Shown here: piece after piece, positions 1 to 8,146 of the stretch
Layout: each line of letters starts with the position of its first letter
Numbering within the stretch: the stretch's first letter is position 1
Assembly (NCBI GenBank): GCA_964577955.1
Contig: CAZOAZ010000002.1
Span: 186,001-250,000 of the forward strand
Origin: CADEEX01 sp964577955
Lineage (GTDB): Bacteria > Acidobacteriota > Vicinamibacteria > Vicinamibacterales > CAVVIG01
Reading direction: 5' to 3'
DNA: 64,000 nt
Position numbers and translations under genes: made by a program
Notes under the pieces: model-generated
The model's database searches: none
What the model saw: the letters and a program-made list of their open reading frames with translations, nothing else
Told to the model about the DNA's origin: nothing

Positions 1-2
1 GC

Positions 3-392
3 GCCAGCGACCGTCTGACCAACGCGAAGGCCCTGCAGTGCGTGTTCTCGACGCTCACGACCGGCGACTGGAAGGCCGGAGCCGCGTCGGCGGAAACGAA
101 ACCGGTCAACATCAAGATCGGCTTCGACGAAATCGACGCGGATGACGGCACCGCGCGCGTGATCGGAGCCTTCGGTCCCTCGGAAATCGTGGTGCGTCAG
201 TCAGGCGGCGTGCTGCATTTCTTGCAGTCGTTCCGCGAGGGGCCGCTCTACGTGACGACGATCTTCCCGTACGAAAGCCGGCCGGGACTGCTGCGCGCGG
301 TACACACGCGACACGAATTCACGGAAGTGTCGCTGCCCGGGTTCACATCGCGCCCTGAACAGTACGTTGGGGACTGCGAAGTGACGAAATGA
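3..392 (+). CDS. Hypothetical protein, 3' end only
   Basis: The reading frame is open from the first bases of the window and ends at TGA 390-392, so this is the C-terminal part (about 129 residues) of a gene that starts upstream. A GTG at 42 lies in frame but has no convincing ribosome site, and coding continues above it, so I treat it as internal. The visible part contains no transmembrane segment and no catalytic motif that I recognise. Its beta-rich, polar character would fit a secreted or periplasmic protein, but that is inference. It converges on the acyl-CoA dehydrogenase, and its stop codon lies inside one arm of a palindromic repeat. Confidence 0.7.
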   Translation, partial: ASDRLTNAKALQCVFSTLTTGDWKAGAASAETKPVNIKIGFDEIDADDGTARVIGAFGPSEIVVRQSGGVLHFLQSFREGPLYVTTIFPYESRPGLLRAVHTRHEFTEVSLPGFTSRPEQYVGDCEVTK

Positions 393-470
393 GCGGACAG
401 GCTAAAGCCTGTCCCTCCCGTAGACGCCGGACGAAACATCGGTAGGGACAGGCTTTAGCCTGTCCGCTCA
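390..470. repeat. Paired palindromic repeat (family A) between convergent genes
   Basis: Two copies of the palindrome GGACAGGCTAAAGCCTGTCC lie head to head (395-414 and 446-465). The outer 27 bases, 390-416 and 444-470, are exact reverse complements, so the unit can form one long hairpin. The TGA stops of both flanking convergent genes are the ends of these arms. It may act as a bidirectional terminator; that is inference. Confidence 0.9.
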
Positions 471-1622
471 CCCGAGAATCTGCTTGGCGATCGTTTGCAG
501 TTGCAGATTCGACGTCCCCTCGTAGATCTGTCCGATCTTCTGATCGCGCCACAGCTTCTCGACCGGATATTCCTTCACATAGCCGTTGCCGCCGCAGAGG
601 TTGATGGCCAGTGACGTGGTGCGTTCGGCGACTTCGGACGCGAACAGCTTGCACATCGCCGCTTGAGTGAGAAAGGGCTGCTGCGCGTCGCGCAGCCGTG
701 CCGCCGAATGGACCATCAGCCGCGCCGCGGCCACTTCCGTCGCCGCGCGCGCCAGCTGGTGCTGGACCGCCTGGAACTCCGCGATCGGCTTGCCGAACTG
801 CTTCCGCTCCTTGACGTAGCGGATCGCGTGATTCAAGGCGCCCTGCGCGGCGCCGACCATCTGCGCCCCGATGCCAATCCGTCCTTCGTTGAGCGTCTCG
901 ATCGCGACCTTGTAACCCTTGCCCACCTCGCCGAGCACGTTGGCGCGCGGCACGCGGCAATCGTCGAGCAGCAGTTCGCAGGTGCTGCTGGCGCGAATCC
1001 CGAGTTTGTCTTCCTTCTTGCCGACGGCGAATCCCGGAAACCCGCGCTCGACGAGAAACGCGGTGATGCCGCGGTACCCCGCGGCCGGATCGAGGTTCGC
1101 GAACACGATGAAGACGTCGGCTTCGTTCGCGTTGGTGATCCAGAGCTTGCGGCCGCTGAGGACGAAGTGATCGCCCGCCTCGCGCGCCCGCGTTGCCATG
1201 GCAAAGGCGTCGCTGCCCGATCCCGCTTCCGACAGCGCGTAGGCGCCGATGGTGCGCGTCGCCAGCGCCGGACAGTACCGCGCCTTCTGATCGGCGTTGC
1301 CCCAGCGCAGCAGCGCATTGATGAAGAGCGTGTTCTGCACGTCCACCATCACCCCGACCGACGGATCGACCTGGGAGAGCGCCTCGACGGCGAGCACGGA
1401 ATGGAAGAACGTCGCGCCCGCCCCGCCGTACTCCGCGGGGATTTCGATGGCCATGACGCCCAGGTCGAAGAGCGCCGGAATCAGCTCGGGGCGCAGCTTG
1501 GCATGCTCGTCCATCGCCCGGACGTAGGGCCGGATTTCCCGGTCGGCAAACTCGTAAACGCTGTTGAAAAAGAGCGTTTCGTCCTCGGACAGGCCCGGTG
1601 TGGAGAGGGTGGCAGTAGTCAT
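468..1622 (-). CDS. Acyl-CoA dehydrogenase
   Basis: This 384-residue FAD enzyme oxidises an acyl-CoA to the trans-2-enoyl-CoA and passes electrons to electron-transfer flavoprotein, usually in fatty-acid or branched-chain amino-acid breakdown in the cytoplasm. The length is normal for the family. The sequence shows the ALSEAGSGSD flavin and substrate loop, the WITNA segment, and the C-terminal CGGNGY and YEGTSNLQ motifs. The glutamate of YEGTS is at the position of the catalytic base in the short- and branched-chain subfamilies. The ATG at 1622 gives a full-length N-terminal helical domain. Substrate chain length cannot be read from sequence. It is divergent from the copper monooxygenase gene, with 110 bp between them. 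Confidence 0.95.
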   Translation of the reverse strand: MTTATLSTPGLSEDETLFFNSVYEFADREIRPYVRAMDEHAKLRPELIPALFDLGVMAIEIPAEYGGAGATFFHSVLAVEALSQVDPSVGVMVDVQNTLFINALLRWGNADQKARYCPALATRTIGAYALSEAGSGSDAFAMATRAREAGDHFVLSGRKLWITNANEADVFIVFANLDPAAGYRGITAFLVERGFPGFAVGKKEDKLGIRASSTCELLLDDCRVPRANVLGEVGKGYKVAIETLNEGRIGIGAQMVGAAQGALNHAIRYVKERKQFGKPIAEFQAVQHQLARAATEVAAARLMVHSAARLRDAQQPFLTQAAMCKLFASEVAERTTSLAINLCGGNGYVKEYPVEKLWRDQKIGQIYEGTSNLQLQTIAKQILG

Positions 1623-1656
1623 TGGCGCACGTTTCAGACAGTTCTGGCGGCGGTAG

Positions 1657-1673
1657 GGACAGGCAGCCTGTCC
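1657..1673. repeat. Shortened family A palindrome
   Basis: GGACAGGCAGCCTGTCC is the family A palindrome without the central TAAA/TTTA. It sits in the 110 bp between divergent genes, so it lies within the promoter region of one or both. Confidence 0.8.
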
Positions 1674-1732
1674 GTCTCGTTCAAAAATTCACTCTTGCGG
1701 AACCACTCTAGCAGGGGCAAAGTAGGCCCACT

Positions 1733-3172
1733 ATGACTTCTTTCCGAACTGTCTTGATGGCTGCTGCCGCGGCCACCGTCGGCGCCACCGTGCTCTCACA
1801 GCCCGTGCCGGTCGCCGGTCAGGCGTCCGCCGCGGCAACGGCAGTCACGTTCAACAAGGACATCCTGCCGATCTTTCAGCGCAGCTGTCAGAATTGCCAT
1901 CGGCCGAATTCGCTGGCGCCGATGTCGCTGCTGACCTACGAGCAGGCGCGCCCGTACGCGTCGGCGATCAAGCGGCGCACGAGCATCCGCAACCGGCAGG
2001 GCACGATGCCGCCGTGGTACATCGAGAAGAACATCGGCATCCAGGATTACAAGAACGACATTTCGCTGAGCGACGCGGACCTCGCGAAGATCGCGGCCTG
2101 GGCCGACAACGGCGCGCCGCGCGGGAACCCGGCCGATGCGCCGGCACCGCTCACGTTCAACGACTCGACCGAGGGCTGGACGATCGGCACGCCCGATCTC
2201 GTCGTCAAGACGCCGCCGGTCACCGTGAAGGCCGTGCAGCCGGATTGGTGGGGACCCGCCGGCTTCGCCGACACCGGCCTCACTGAAGACCGCTACGTCG
2301 CGGCCGTCGAGATCAAGGAAGTCAACGATCAGATGGGCAAGGGCAACGCGTCCAACACCGTCGGCGGCTTCTTCATCTTCCACCACGCGCTGATGGGCGC
2401 CCAGGCGCCGGGCGCGCCCGCCGCTGGCGCACTCGGCGGCGGCTGGCCGGTTCACGAAGTCGGCCGCAACGCCGACGTGTTCAATCCTGACGCCGGCAAA
2501 CTGCTGCGCGCCGGTTCCAAAGTCGGCTTCGGCAACGTGCACATGCACGCCAACGGCAAGGACACCACCGGTCACCTCGAGATCGCATTCAAGTTCCATC
2601 CGAAGGACTACAAGCCGAAGTACACCGAACGCCTGATGCCGATCGGCACCGGCGACATCGACATCCGCGGTATGGAGTCTGGCCAGAAGGTCGAAGCGTT
2701 CATGACGTTGCAGGCGCCGACGAAGGTGACGGTGTACGAGCCGCACATGCACGCCGCCGCCGTCCGCATGTGTTTCGACGCGATCTACGGTTCGCGCATG
2801 GAGACGCTCAGCTGCTCCGGCTACGACCACAGCTGGGTGCGTGCGTATCAGTACGCCGACAACGCGGCGCCGCTGCTGCCGCGCGGCACGATCCTCCGGA
2901 TCACCGGCTACTACGACAACACGCCGGCCAACCGCAACGTCGCCGACCCGCGCAACTGGTCGGGTCTGGGCCACCGCTCGATCGACAACATGAACATCAT
3001 GATCATGCAGGGCGTCTCGCTCACCGACGAACAGTTCCAGGCCGAAGTCACGGCACGCCGTGCCGCCCTGCAGCTGAAGCCGGGAGAGGACGCCCCGGGT
3101 TGCCCGCTCTGCTCGTTCGAGAAGATTCCGGCCGCGCCGCGCTTGCCGCAGGCCACGGGACAACAGCAATGA
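1733..3172 (+). CDS. Secreted cytochrome c / copper type II monooxygenase (PHM-like) fusion
   Basis: This 479-residue exported protein has a signal peptide (about residues 1-30) and a c-type haem motif CQNCH at 52-56. The remainder fits a copper type II, ascorbate-dependent monooxygenase of the peptidylglycine alpha-hydroxylating (PHM) fold. Candidate copper ligands appear in the expected order: a His pair at 217-218 (FHHALMG), HMH at 270-272, HMH at 338-340 (EPHMHA) and Met 420 (DNM). Rat PHM uses H107, H108, H172, H242, H244 and M314, with similar spacing. The haem could supply electrons in place of ascorbate; that is inference. A second CxxC (CPLC) lies near the C-terminus. The stop overlaps the next gene's ATG (ATGA). 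The substrate is unknown. Confidence 0.75.
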   Translation: MTSFRTVLMAAAAATVGATVLSQPVPVAGQASAAATAVTFNKDILPIFQRSCQNCHRPNSLAPMSLLTYEQARPYASAIKRRTSIRNRQGTMPPWYIEKNIGIQDYKNDISLSDADLAKIAAWADNGAPRGNPADAPAPLTFNDSTEGWTIGTPDLVVKTPPVTVKAVQPDWWGPAGFADTGLTEDRYVAAVEIKEVNDQMGKGNASNTVGGFFIFHHALMGAQAPGAPAAGALGGGWPVHEVGRNADVFNPDAGKLLRAGSKVGFGNVHMHANGKDTTGHLEIAFKFHPKDYKPKYTERLMPIGTGDIDIRGMESGQKVEAFMTLQAPTKVTVYEPHMHAAAVRMCFDAIYGSRMETLSCSGYDHSWVRAYQYADNAAPLLPRGTILRITGYYDNTPANRNVADPRNWSGLGHRSIDNMNIMIMQGVSLTDEQFQAEVTARRAALQLKPGEDAPGCPLCSFEKIPAAPRLPQATGQQQ

Positions 3173-4053
3173 AACACGCGCGCCTGGCGACGATCGGCGC
3201 GATCGCGCTCGCGGCCATCGCGGCCGTGGGCGTGACCGCGCAGATCCAGCCGTCGATCAACAACGTCACGCCGATCTATGAGGGCTGGGTCCCGAACCCG
3301 GACGGGTCGTTCGAGCTGCACTTCGGCTACATCAACCGCGACTGGAGCCAGTCGGTCTCGGTCCCGATCGGGCCGGAGAACACGATGGGCGCCACGCCCG
3401 ATCTCGGACAGCCGACGAATTTCTTCCCGCGCCGCAACCGCTTCGTGTTCCAGGTGCACGTGCCGAAGGACTTCGGCACCAAGGAAATCGTCTGGACGCT
3501 GACCACCAAGGGGCGCACCGAAAAAACCTACGGTTCGCTCCGCGCCGACTACGCGCTCGACGACACGTCGATCATGTCCAACATCGGCACCGGCGGCGGC
3601 CTCAGCACCACGCCGGACATGGTGGGCAACAAGGCCCCGACGCTGGCGCTCGAGGGCGCCAAGAACCGCACTGCAAAGGTCGGCGAGCCGGTCGCGCTGA
3701 CCGCCGTCGCCAAAGACGATGGGAAGCCGAACGTGCGGAACATGCCGGCGCGGCTCGGCAGCGACTACACGCTCCCGCAATCCGCCACCGGCCTGCGGCT
3801 GTCGTTCTTCGTCTATCGCGGGCGCAACGCCGCTGTGACATTCGATCCGCCGCAAGTGGAAACCTGGGAGAACACGCGCGACGGCGGCGGCTCGCCGTGG
3901 TCCGCCGGCTTCAAGACGCCGCCCGTTCCGGAAGGCAACACGTGGCAGGCCCGCGCCACGTTCGCCGAGCCCGGCACCTACGTCATCCGCGCCCTCGCGC
4001 ACGACGGCGGCCTCTGGGCGTCGCAGGACATCACCGTCACCGTTACCCGCTGA
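3169..4053 (+). CDS. Secreted Ig-like domain protein of unknown function
   Basis: The ATG overlaps the stop of the monooxygenase gene by four bases, so the two are almost certainly co-translated. The 294-residue product has a clear signal peptide (to about residue 24, ending VTAQ). It is otherwise beta-rich. The C-terminal half, about residues 165-294, reads like an Ig/PKD-type domain, with a KVGEPVALTAVAKDDGKP strand pair and a closing GTYVIRALAHDGG segment typical of cadherin- or PKD-like folds. No catalytic residues are evident. It may be a periplasmic partner or substrate-binding subunit of the upstream copper protein; that rests only on the overlap. Confidence 0.8.
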   Translation: MKHARLATIGAIALAAIAAVGVTAQIQPSINNVTPIYEGWVPNPDGSFELHFGYINRDWSQSVSVPIGPENTMGATPDLGQPTNFFPRRNRFVFQVHVPKDFGTKEIVWTLTTKGRTEKTYGSLRADYALDDTSIMSNIGTGGGLSTTPDMVGNKAPTLALEGAKNRTAKVGEPVALTAVAKDDGKPNVRNMPARLGSDYTLPQSATGLRLSFFVYRGRNAAVTFDPPQVETWENTRDGGGSPWSAGFKTPPVPEGNTWQARATFAEPGTYVIRALAHDGGLWASQDITVTVTR

Positions 4054-4068
4054 GCGCTCCGCATGTAG

Positions 4069-4088
4069 GGTCCGACGTCAGTCGGACC
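4069..4088. repeat. Palindrome GGTCCGACGTCAGTCGGACC (family D)
   Basis: A 20-bp near-perfect palindrome just after the Ig-like gene. A second copy in the opposite arrangement, AGTCCGACTGACGTCGGACT, is at 47495-47514 upstream of the aldehyde dehydrogenase. Confidence 0.8.
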
Positions 4089-4276
4089 TCACGTGGTTGT
4101 CAAATGCGCCACGAAAACCCGAAAGCACGAAACAAATCCTGCAGCTCGACACGTCCACTCCAGGCGTAGCCTCCAGCTCGTTGCCAGGCGCTCGATCTAA
4201 CGCGCCACAGAGACACCGAGACACAGAGGACGCTGGGCCTCGACGCGGGCGGCCTGCGGAGCAGGCCGCGCTTTCA

Positions 4277-4345
4277 GCGTGAATCGAGTCACGCAAACGA
4301 AACCACCAATGAACGATGCGGGTTTCGTTTGTGTGACTCGTTCAC
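4277..4345. repeat. Long imperfect hairpin
   Basis: Left arm 4277-4302 (starting GTGAATCGAGTCACGCAAAC) pairs with right arm 4321-4345 (ending TGTGACTCGTTCAC) with two or three mismatches across about 25 bp. The loop is about 18 bases. It is nested between the arms of a family B repeat. Confidence 0.75.
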
Positions 4346-4538
4346 GCTGACGCCGCCGCTTCGCGGCGCCGCGTCGAGGACAGCCGTTTCGTGTTTTCGT
4401 GATTTCGTGGCGAATTTCTCTGCGATCTGTCTGACCTCGGTGGTTTGAAACGCTCTGCCTACCCTGAATTGGAGATGAAACAGTCCGCCGGTCCCGCGTC
4501 TCGCGTGTCAAGATAACCGCGTCTTGATGGAGGCCGGT

Positions 4539-5705
4539 ATGCGGAAGAGTGCGGGCGTCGGGATCATCGGAGCGGCGGCAGTCGCCGTCCTCGTCGCCGC
4601 CGGCGCGATCGCACCGGCGCTTGTCGCGCAGACGCAGACGCCGCCGGCGCAGGCCGAGATCCTCGGACCGCAAGGCCCCAGCCCGTACAACGTCGTCCGC
4701 GGCTGGCACAAGCCATTTGCCCAACCTGGATTCGCGTTTGGCGGCAACTCGGGAGTCTTCGCCGAGTCTCCGAACCGCATCTTCGTCGCGCAGCGCGGCG
4801 AAGCGAAGCTCCCGGATCCCGTGCCGGCGGGATTTCTCGGCTTCGCCGGATCGATCGGCATCAACGTCCTGAGCGACACGGCCCGCCGCGTGTGGAAGAA
4901 CTGCCTCTACACGCTCGACGGCGACGGCAAGGTCAAGGAACTGTGGACGCAGTGGGATCATCTGTGTGAAGGCTCGTCCGGCCCCGGACCGCATCGCCTG
5001 CGCATCAGCCCGTACGATCCCGACCGTCGCGTCTGGGTCGTGAACGAGACCTTCAGCCAGATCTACGTGTTCTCGAACGACGGCAAGAAGCTGCTGAAGA
5101 CGCTCGGCGAGAAGAACGTCCAGGGATCGGACGGGACGCACTTCGGCAAGCCGCAAGACGTCGCGTTCCTGCCCGACGGCCGCATTCTCGTCGCCGACGG
5201 ACTCGACAACCACCGCGTGATGATCCTCGACAAGAACATGAACTATCTCGGCGAGGTCGGCGGACGCGGCAAGGGCCCTGGACAGTTCGATGGCGTCCAC
5301 GCCATCGCGGTCGGACCGAACAACCGCGTGTACGCCCTCGATCGCTCGGGCGGGCGCATCAACGTCTTCCGCTGGACATCCGATCAGAAAACGCTCGAAT
5401 TCGTCGAAGCCTTCACCGGTCTGCGGCTGCCGCTCGACATCATCGTGAACGACGACAGTCTGTGGATCACCGACCTGCAACCGCTCCGCTTCATCAAGTA
5501 CGACTTCAAGGGCAATCAGCTCTACACGTGGCTCGTCCCGCGCGACCTGCCCGACGGCTACCTCGAAGTCCACACCTTCACGGTGGACTCGAACCGGAAT
5601 CTGTACGGCGGCGACAACCAGTACGGCCGCACGCAGAAGTTCGTCCCGAAGCCGGACGCGGATCCGAAGTTGATCATCGGAACGCCCTGGGTCGCCCGTC
5701 GGTAG
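4539..5705 (+). CDS. Secreted NHL-repeat six-bladed propeller, PAL-like
   Basis: The start chosen is ATG 4539, five bases after GGAGG (4529-4533). It gives a 388-residue protein with a signal peptide to about residue 31. The body is an NHL-type beta-propeller, with blades such as PQDVAFLPDGRILVADG and HAIAVGPNNRVYALDRSGGR. Three histidines begin equivalent blade strands: H152 (PHRLRI), H254 (VHAIAV) and H345 (VHTFTV), spaced 102 and 91. This matches the zinc ligands of rat PAL (H585, H690, H786; spacing 105 and 96). PAL cleaves alpha-hydroxyglycine peptides. Together with the PHM-like gene upstream it may form an amidating-type pair. The true substrate is unknown. The TAG stop lies in a family A repeat. 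Confidence 0.75.
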   Translation: MRKSAGVGIIGAAAVAVLVAAGAIAPALVAQTQTPPAQAEILGPQGPSPYNVVRGWHKPFAQPGFAFGGNSGVFAESPNRIFVAQRGEAKLPDPVPAGFLGFAGSIGINVLSDTARRVWKNCLYTLDGDGKVKELWTQWDHLCEGSSGPGPHRLRISPYDPDRRVWVVNETFSQIYVFSNDGKKLLKTLGEKNVQGSDGTHFGKPQDVAFLPDGRILVADGLDNHRVMILDKNMNYLGEVGGRGKGPGQFDGVHAIAVGPNNRVYALDRSGGRINVFRWTSDQKTLEFVEAFTGLRLPLDIIVNDDSLWITDLQPLRFIKYDFKGNQLYTWLVPRDLPDGYLEVHTFTVDSNRNLYGGDNQYGRTQKFVPKPDADPKLIIGTPWVARR

Positions 5706-5725
5706 GGACAGGCTTCAGCCTGTCC
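5706..5725. repeat. Family A palindrome
   Basis: GGACAGGCTTCAGCCTGTCC directly follows the propeller stop codon. The TAG itself is part of the usual GGTAGGGACAGG flank of this repeat. Confidence 0.9.
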
Positions 5726-5852
5726 GGGACAGTCCTGCAGCGGCGTGCAGAACTGTCGCCAGGCTGATCCAACGGATACACATTCCATAGCGCGGCGAAA
5801 GAGTACCTCCGAACCCGTGTGGGATAATTTCCCCTCGGAGCTCAGGAATCAG

Positions 5853-6416
5853 ATGGCAATCGCCCGGACGGCAGGCATCATCACGTTGACGGCATCGCTC
5901 GGCCTCTCGCTCGCCTGTTCCAAAGAGGAACCGGTCCAGACCGCGTCGGTGGCCAGCCAGCAGCACGTCGATCCCGAGAAGGCGGCCGCCGAAGCGATGC
6001 AGCGGAAGCTCGACGAGCGGCTCGAGAGCATGGCCCAGGCGTGTCCGGCCGGCAACGGCAAAGAAGTGCCGATCAAGTTGCCGATGTCGCGGACGACGGT
6101 CACGATCCTCGGCGGAACGCCGAAGGAGCGGTCGATCATTCAGGACAAGATCGAAACGCTCCTCAAGACCGGCCAGTGCCTTCGCATCGTGCAGATGGTC
6201 GTCTGGCAGGACAACCAGAGCTACACGCCGGCAACGCTCAAGCCAGAGAGTGGTACTTCGGCGGTCCCGACCGGCAACGCCGCTTCGAACCGCGACGGTC
6301 TCGAGCTCGTGGCGTTCGTGGACGATGGAGTAGCCGACTCGATCTTCCTCTACGACCACAACATCAAACGCGCCCTCGGCGAGATCGTTCCCCCCGCTAA
6401 GCTGAAGGCAGAGTGA
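5853..6416 (+). CDS. Small putative lipoprotein
   Basis: The ATG at 5853 gives a 187-residue product with a short hydrophobic signal ending LGLSLAC, so Cys 19 or 20 could be lipidated. The -3 position is Ser, so the lipobox is not perfect. A longer in-frame start at 5745 would place an unlikely charged stretch before the signal. The mature part contains a Glu/Ala-rich helix (about residues 28-60) and then a compact alpha/beta segment (about 68-180). I do not recognise the family. It stands alone on the plus strand between the PAL-like gene and the yfa operon. Confidence 0.65.
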   Translation: MAIARTAGIITLTASLGLSLACSKEEPVQTASVASQQHVDPEKAAAEAMQRKLDERLESMAQACPAGNGKEVPIKLPMSRTTVTILGGTPKERSIIQDKIETLLKTGQCLRIVQMVVWQDNQSYTPATLKPESGTSAVPTGNAASNRDGLELVAFVDDGVADSIFLYDHNIKRALGEIVPPAKLKAE

Positions 6417-6508
6417 GGCGATCGGAAGATTTCAGGATTTAGGAATTTCCTTAAATTCGCTTCAGTTCGCGGTGCAGAACTGATTCCCATGAGCCGATAG
6501 ACCGACTC

Positions 6509-8146
6509 ATGGAGATTCCCCGCCTGCCACGACGGCGCGCTGTGGGGTTGATCGCGCTGGCCCTGTTCCTCCTGTCGTCGGTGCTCTACCGCACGACCGG
6601 GTGGGCGCAGTCCGAGGGTGAATACCCGGTCGTCGACGTCGACCTGACCGAGCCTGACGTGCTCATCCGCACGCGCAGTCTCTCGTCGCTCTTCCGCGAT
6701 CTCCTGCGCGTGCCGCTCGCCCAGGATCTGCTCGGCGAAGACTTCGTTTTCTACTATGAGAGCAATCCCGATCGTCTCGGTCTGAACGGCACGATTCGCC
6801 GGATCGCGTACGAGCACGAGCTGACCTGGACCGATCGTCTGGTCTCGATGGTCTTCGACGAGCCGGCCGACGTCGTCCTGTGGCGAGGCGACAAAGGCGC
6901 GCTGGATCACTGGGCCATCGCGATGACCCGCAACTCGCTCGCCACCCTGCTGCAGGAAGTGGCCACGGCCGCAGCAAAGGATCGGCAGCTGTCGCGGTTC
7001 GGAGAACTGACCGTCGACGGCGCGGCCGTGACCGTCTACGCGCTGGACTACGCGCCATCGCAGACGCTCTTGATCGCCGCGCGCGGCGATCGGCTGGTCG
7101 TGCTGTCCGAACGGGGACTCCTGGGCGACGGAACCGGCCGTCTGCGCGTCGACCCGTCGTTGGCGATCAGCCAATTGCTTTCCGCGGATGCGGGCAAGCG
7201 CCGCATTTTCGACGAGGCGTTTCCGCCGGTGCCTGACGGCCTGACCCACAGCGTCGCCGCCAAACTCAATTTCCTTTCGTTCGGCTACCAGGATTTCTTC
7301 CCCGGCGTCGATGCGCTGCGCTTCGACTTCGGCAACGGTCAGTGGTCGTCGTCGCTGCTGGTCGACGGCGCCGAGCTGCCGACCGACCGCCTCAACGATC
7401 GCGGCTTGTGGTCCGCGGTCCCGGCCAACGCCGCGCTCTGCGCGATGCTTCCGGTCGACTGGTCGCGCGGCCGCGACATCTCGGCCGCGATGGCCGCGGA
7501 CGTCCGCACCGCGGATCTCTGGCAGGAGCTCGAAGGGCCGGCCGTGGCGTGCTGGTATGTCGGCGCGCCGCTCCACGCGCCGCTCATCGCCGCGACGCTC
7601 AAGAATCCGCGTCCGGCGCTCGAACCGTTTCTCACCAGCCTCTTCGACTGGAGCGTGAAGAAACCGGCTGCGACTCCCGCCGTGGTGCCGCGCCGGGCCG
7701 CCACGGATGAAACGTGGTGGCAGCGCGAAATGGAAGTGCCGTTCTCGACCGTCGATCGCGAAACCGGTCGGCCGGAGCCAGGCGACCTGACGATCACGCT
7801 CGCGGTCAAGGGACGACAGATCTTCTTCTCACCGAGCGCCGACCACGTAAGCCGCGCACTCGATACGGTCGCCAAACGTTATCCGAGCATGGCGGATACG
7901 TTGCCGATCGGCAATGTGTCGCTCGCCGTCTTTTCACCCGCCGGCCTCGCGTCACTCGGCCGACGAGAGTCGTTGGCCATGCTGCCGCGGATGGATGAAC
8001 CAGTCTTCCGCGTGGCCGCGGAGGAGCGCTTGCTGCCGCGGCTGGATCGCATCGCCCGCTATCCCTCGTACCGTCTCGCGCTGCCGACGCCCACCGCATC
8101 AGGACGGCGGTGGGACACCGTCACCTGGCAGGAGCTGCCGCGATGA
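6509..8146 (+). CDS. yfaA: DUF2138 family protein (YfaA-like), first gene of the alpha-2-macroglobulin operon
   Basis: This 545-residue protein has an N-terminal membrane anchor or signal (about residues 12-33) followed by a large periplasmic part. Length, position and sequence fit DUF2138, the family of E. coli YfaA. The characteristic opening LTEPDVLIRTRSLSSLFRDL and the WTDRLVSMVFDEPADVVLW segment are visible. No enzymatic activity is established for the family. The next gene starts inside its stop codon (ATGA), and the following three genes are the yfaT, S, Q and P families in the same order as in enterobacteria. A role supporting the macroglobulin, for instance as inner-membrane partner, is inference. 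Confidence 0.85.
   Translation: MEIPRLPRRRAVGLIALALFLLSSVLYRTTGWAQSEGEYPVVDVDLTEPDVLIRTRSLSSLFRDLLRVPLAQDLLGEDFVFYYESNPDRLGLNGTIRRIAYEHELTWTDRLVSMVFDEPADVVLWRGDKGALDHWAIAMTRNSLATLLQEVATAAAKDRQLSRFGELTVDGAAVTVYALDYAPSQTLLIAARGDRLVVLSERGLLGDGTGRLRVDPSLAISQLLSADAGKRRIFDEAFPPVPDGLTHSVAAKLNFLSFGYQDFFPGVDALRFDFGNGQWSSSLLVDGAELPTDRLNDRGLWSAVPANAALCAMLPVDWSRGRDISAAMAADVRTADLWQELEGPAVACWYVGAPLHAPLIAATLKNPRPALEPFLTSLFDWSVKKPAATPAVVPRRAATDETWWQREMEVPFSTVDRETGRPEPGDLTITLAVKGRQIFFSPSADHVSRALDTVAKRYPSMADTLPIGNVSLAVFSPAGLASLGRRESLAMLPRMDEPVFRVAAEERLLPRLDRIARYPSYRLALPTPTASGRRWDTVTWQELPR

Larger units (their letters stand above)
4054..4538. other. Intergenic region filled with nested repeats
   Basis: No gene is supported in this stretch. 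It contains, nested inside one another, the palindrome GGTCCGACGTCAGTCGGACC (4069-4088), the two arms of a family B element (about 4102-4131 and 4387-4418), a family C half-element (about 4200-4229) and a long hairpin (4277-4345). The last 100 bases precede the NHL propeller gene and could hold its promoter. Confidence 0.75.

Noticed and set aside
4277..4345. Riboswitch or structured RNA before the PAL-like gene
   Set aside because: It is a simple long hairpin inside other dispersed repeats and is about 190 bp from the start; a repeat explains it better.
4197..5573. 458-codon minus-strand frame opposite the PAL-like gene
   Set aside because: Antisense shadow; it also crosses repeat DNA and lacks any recognisable fold.
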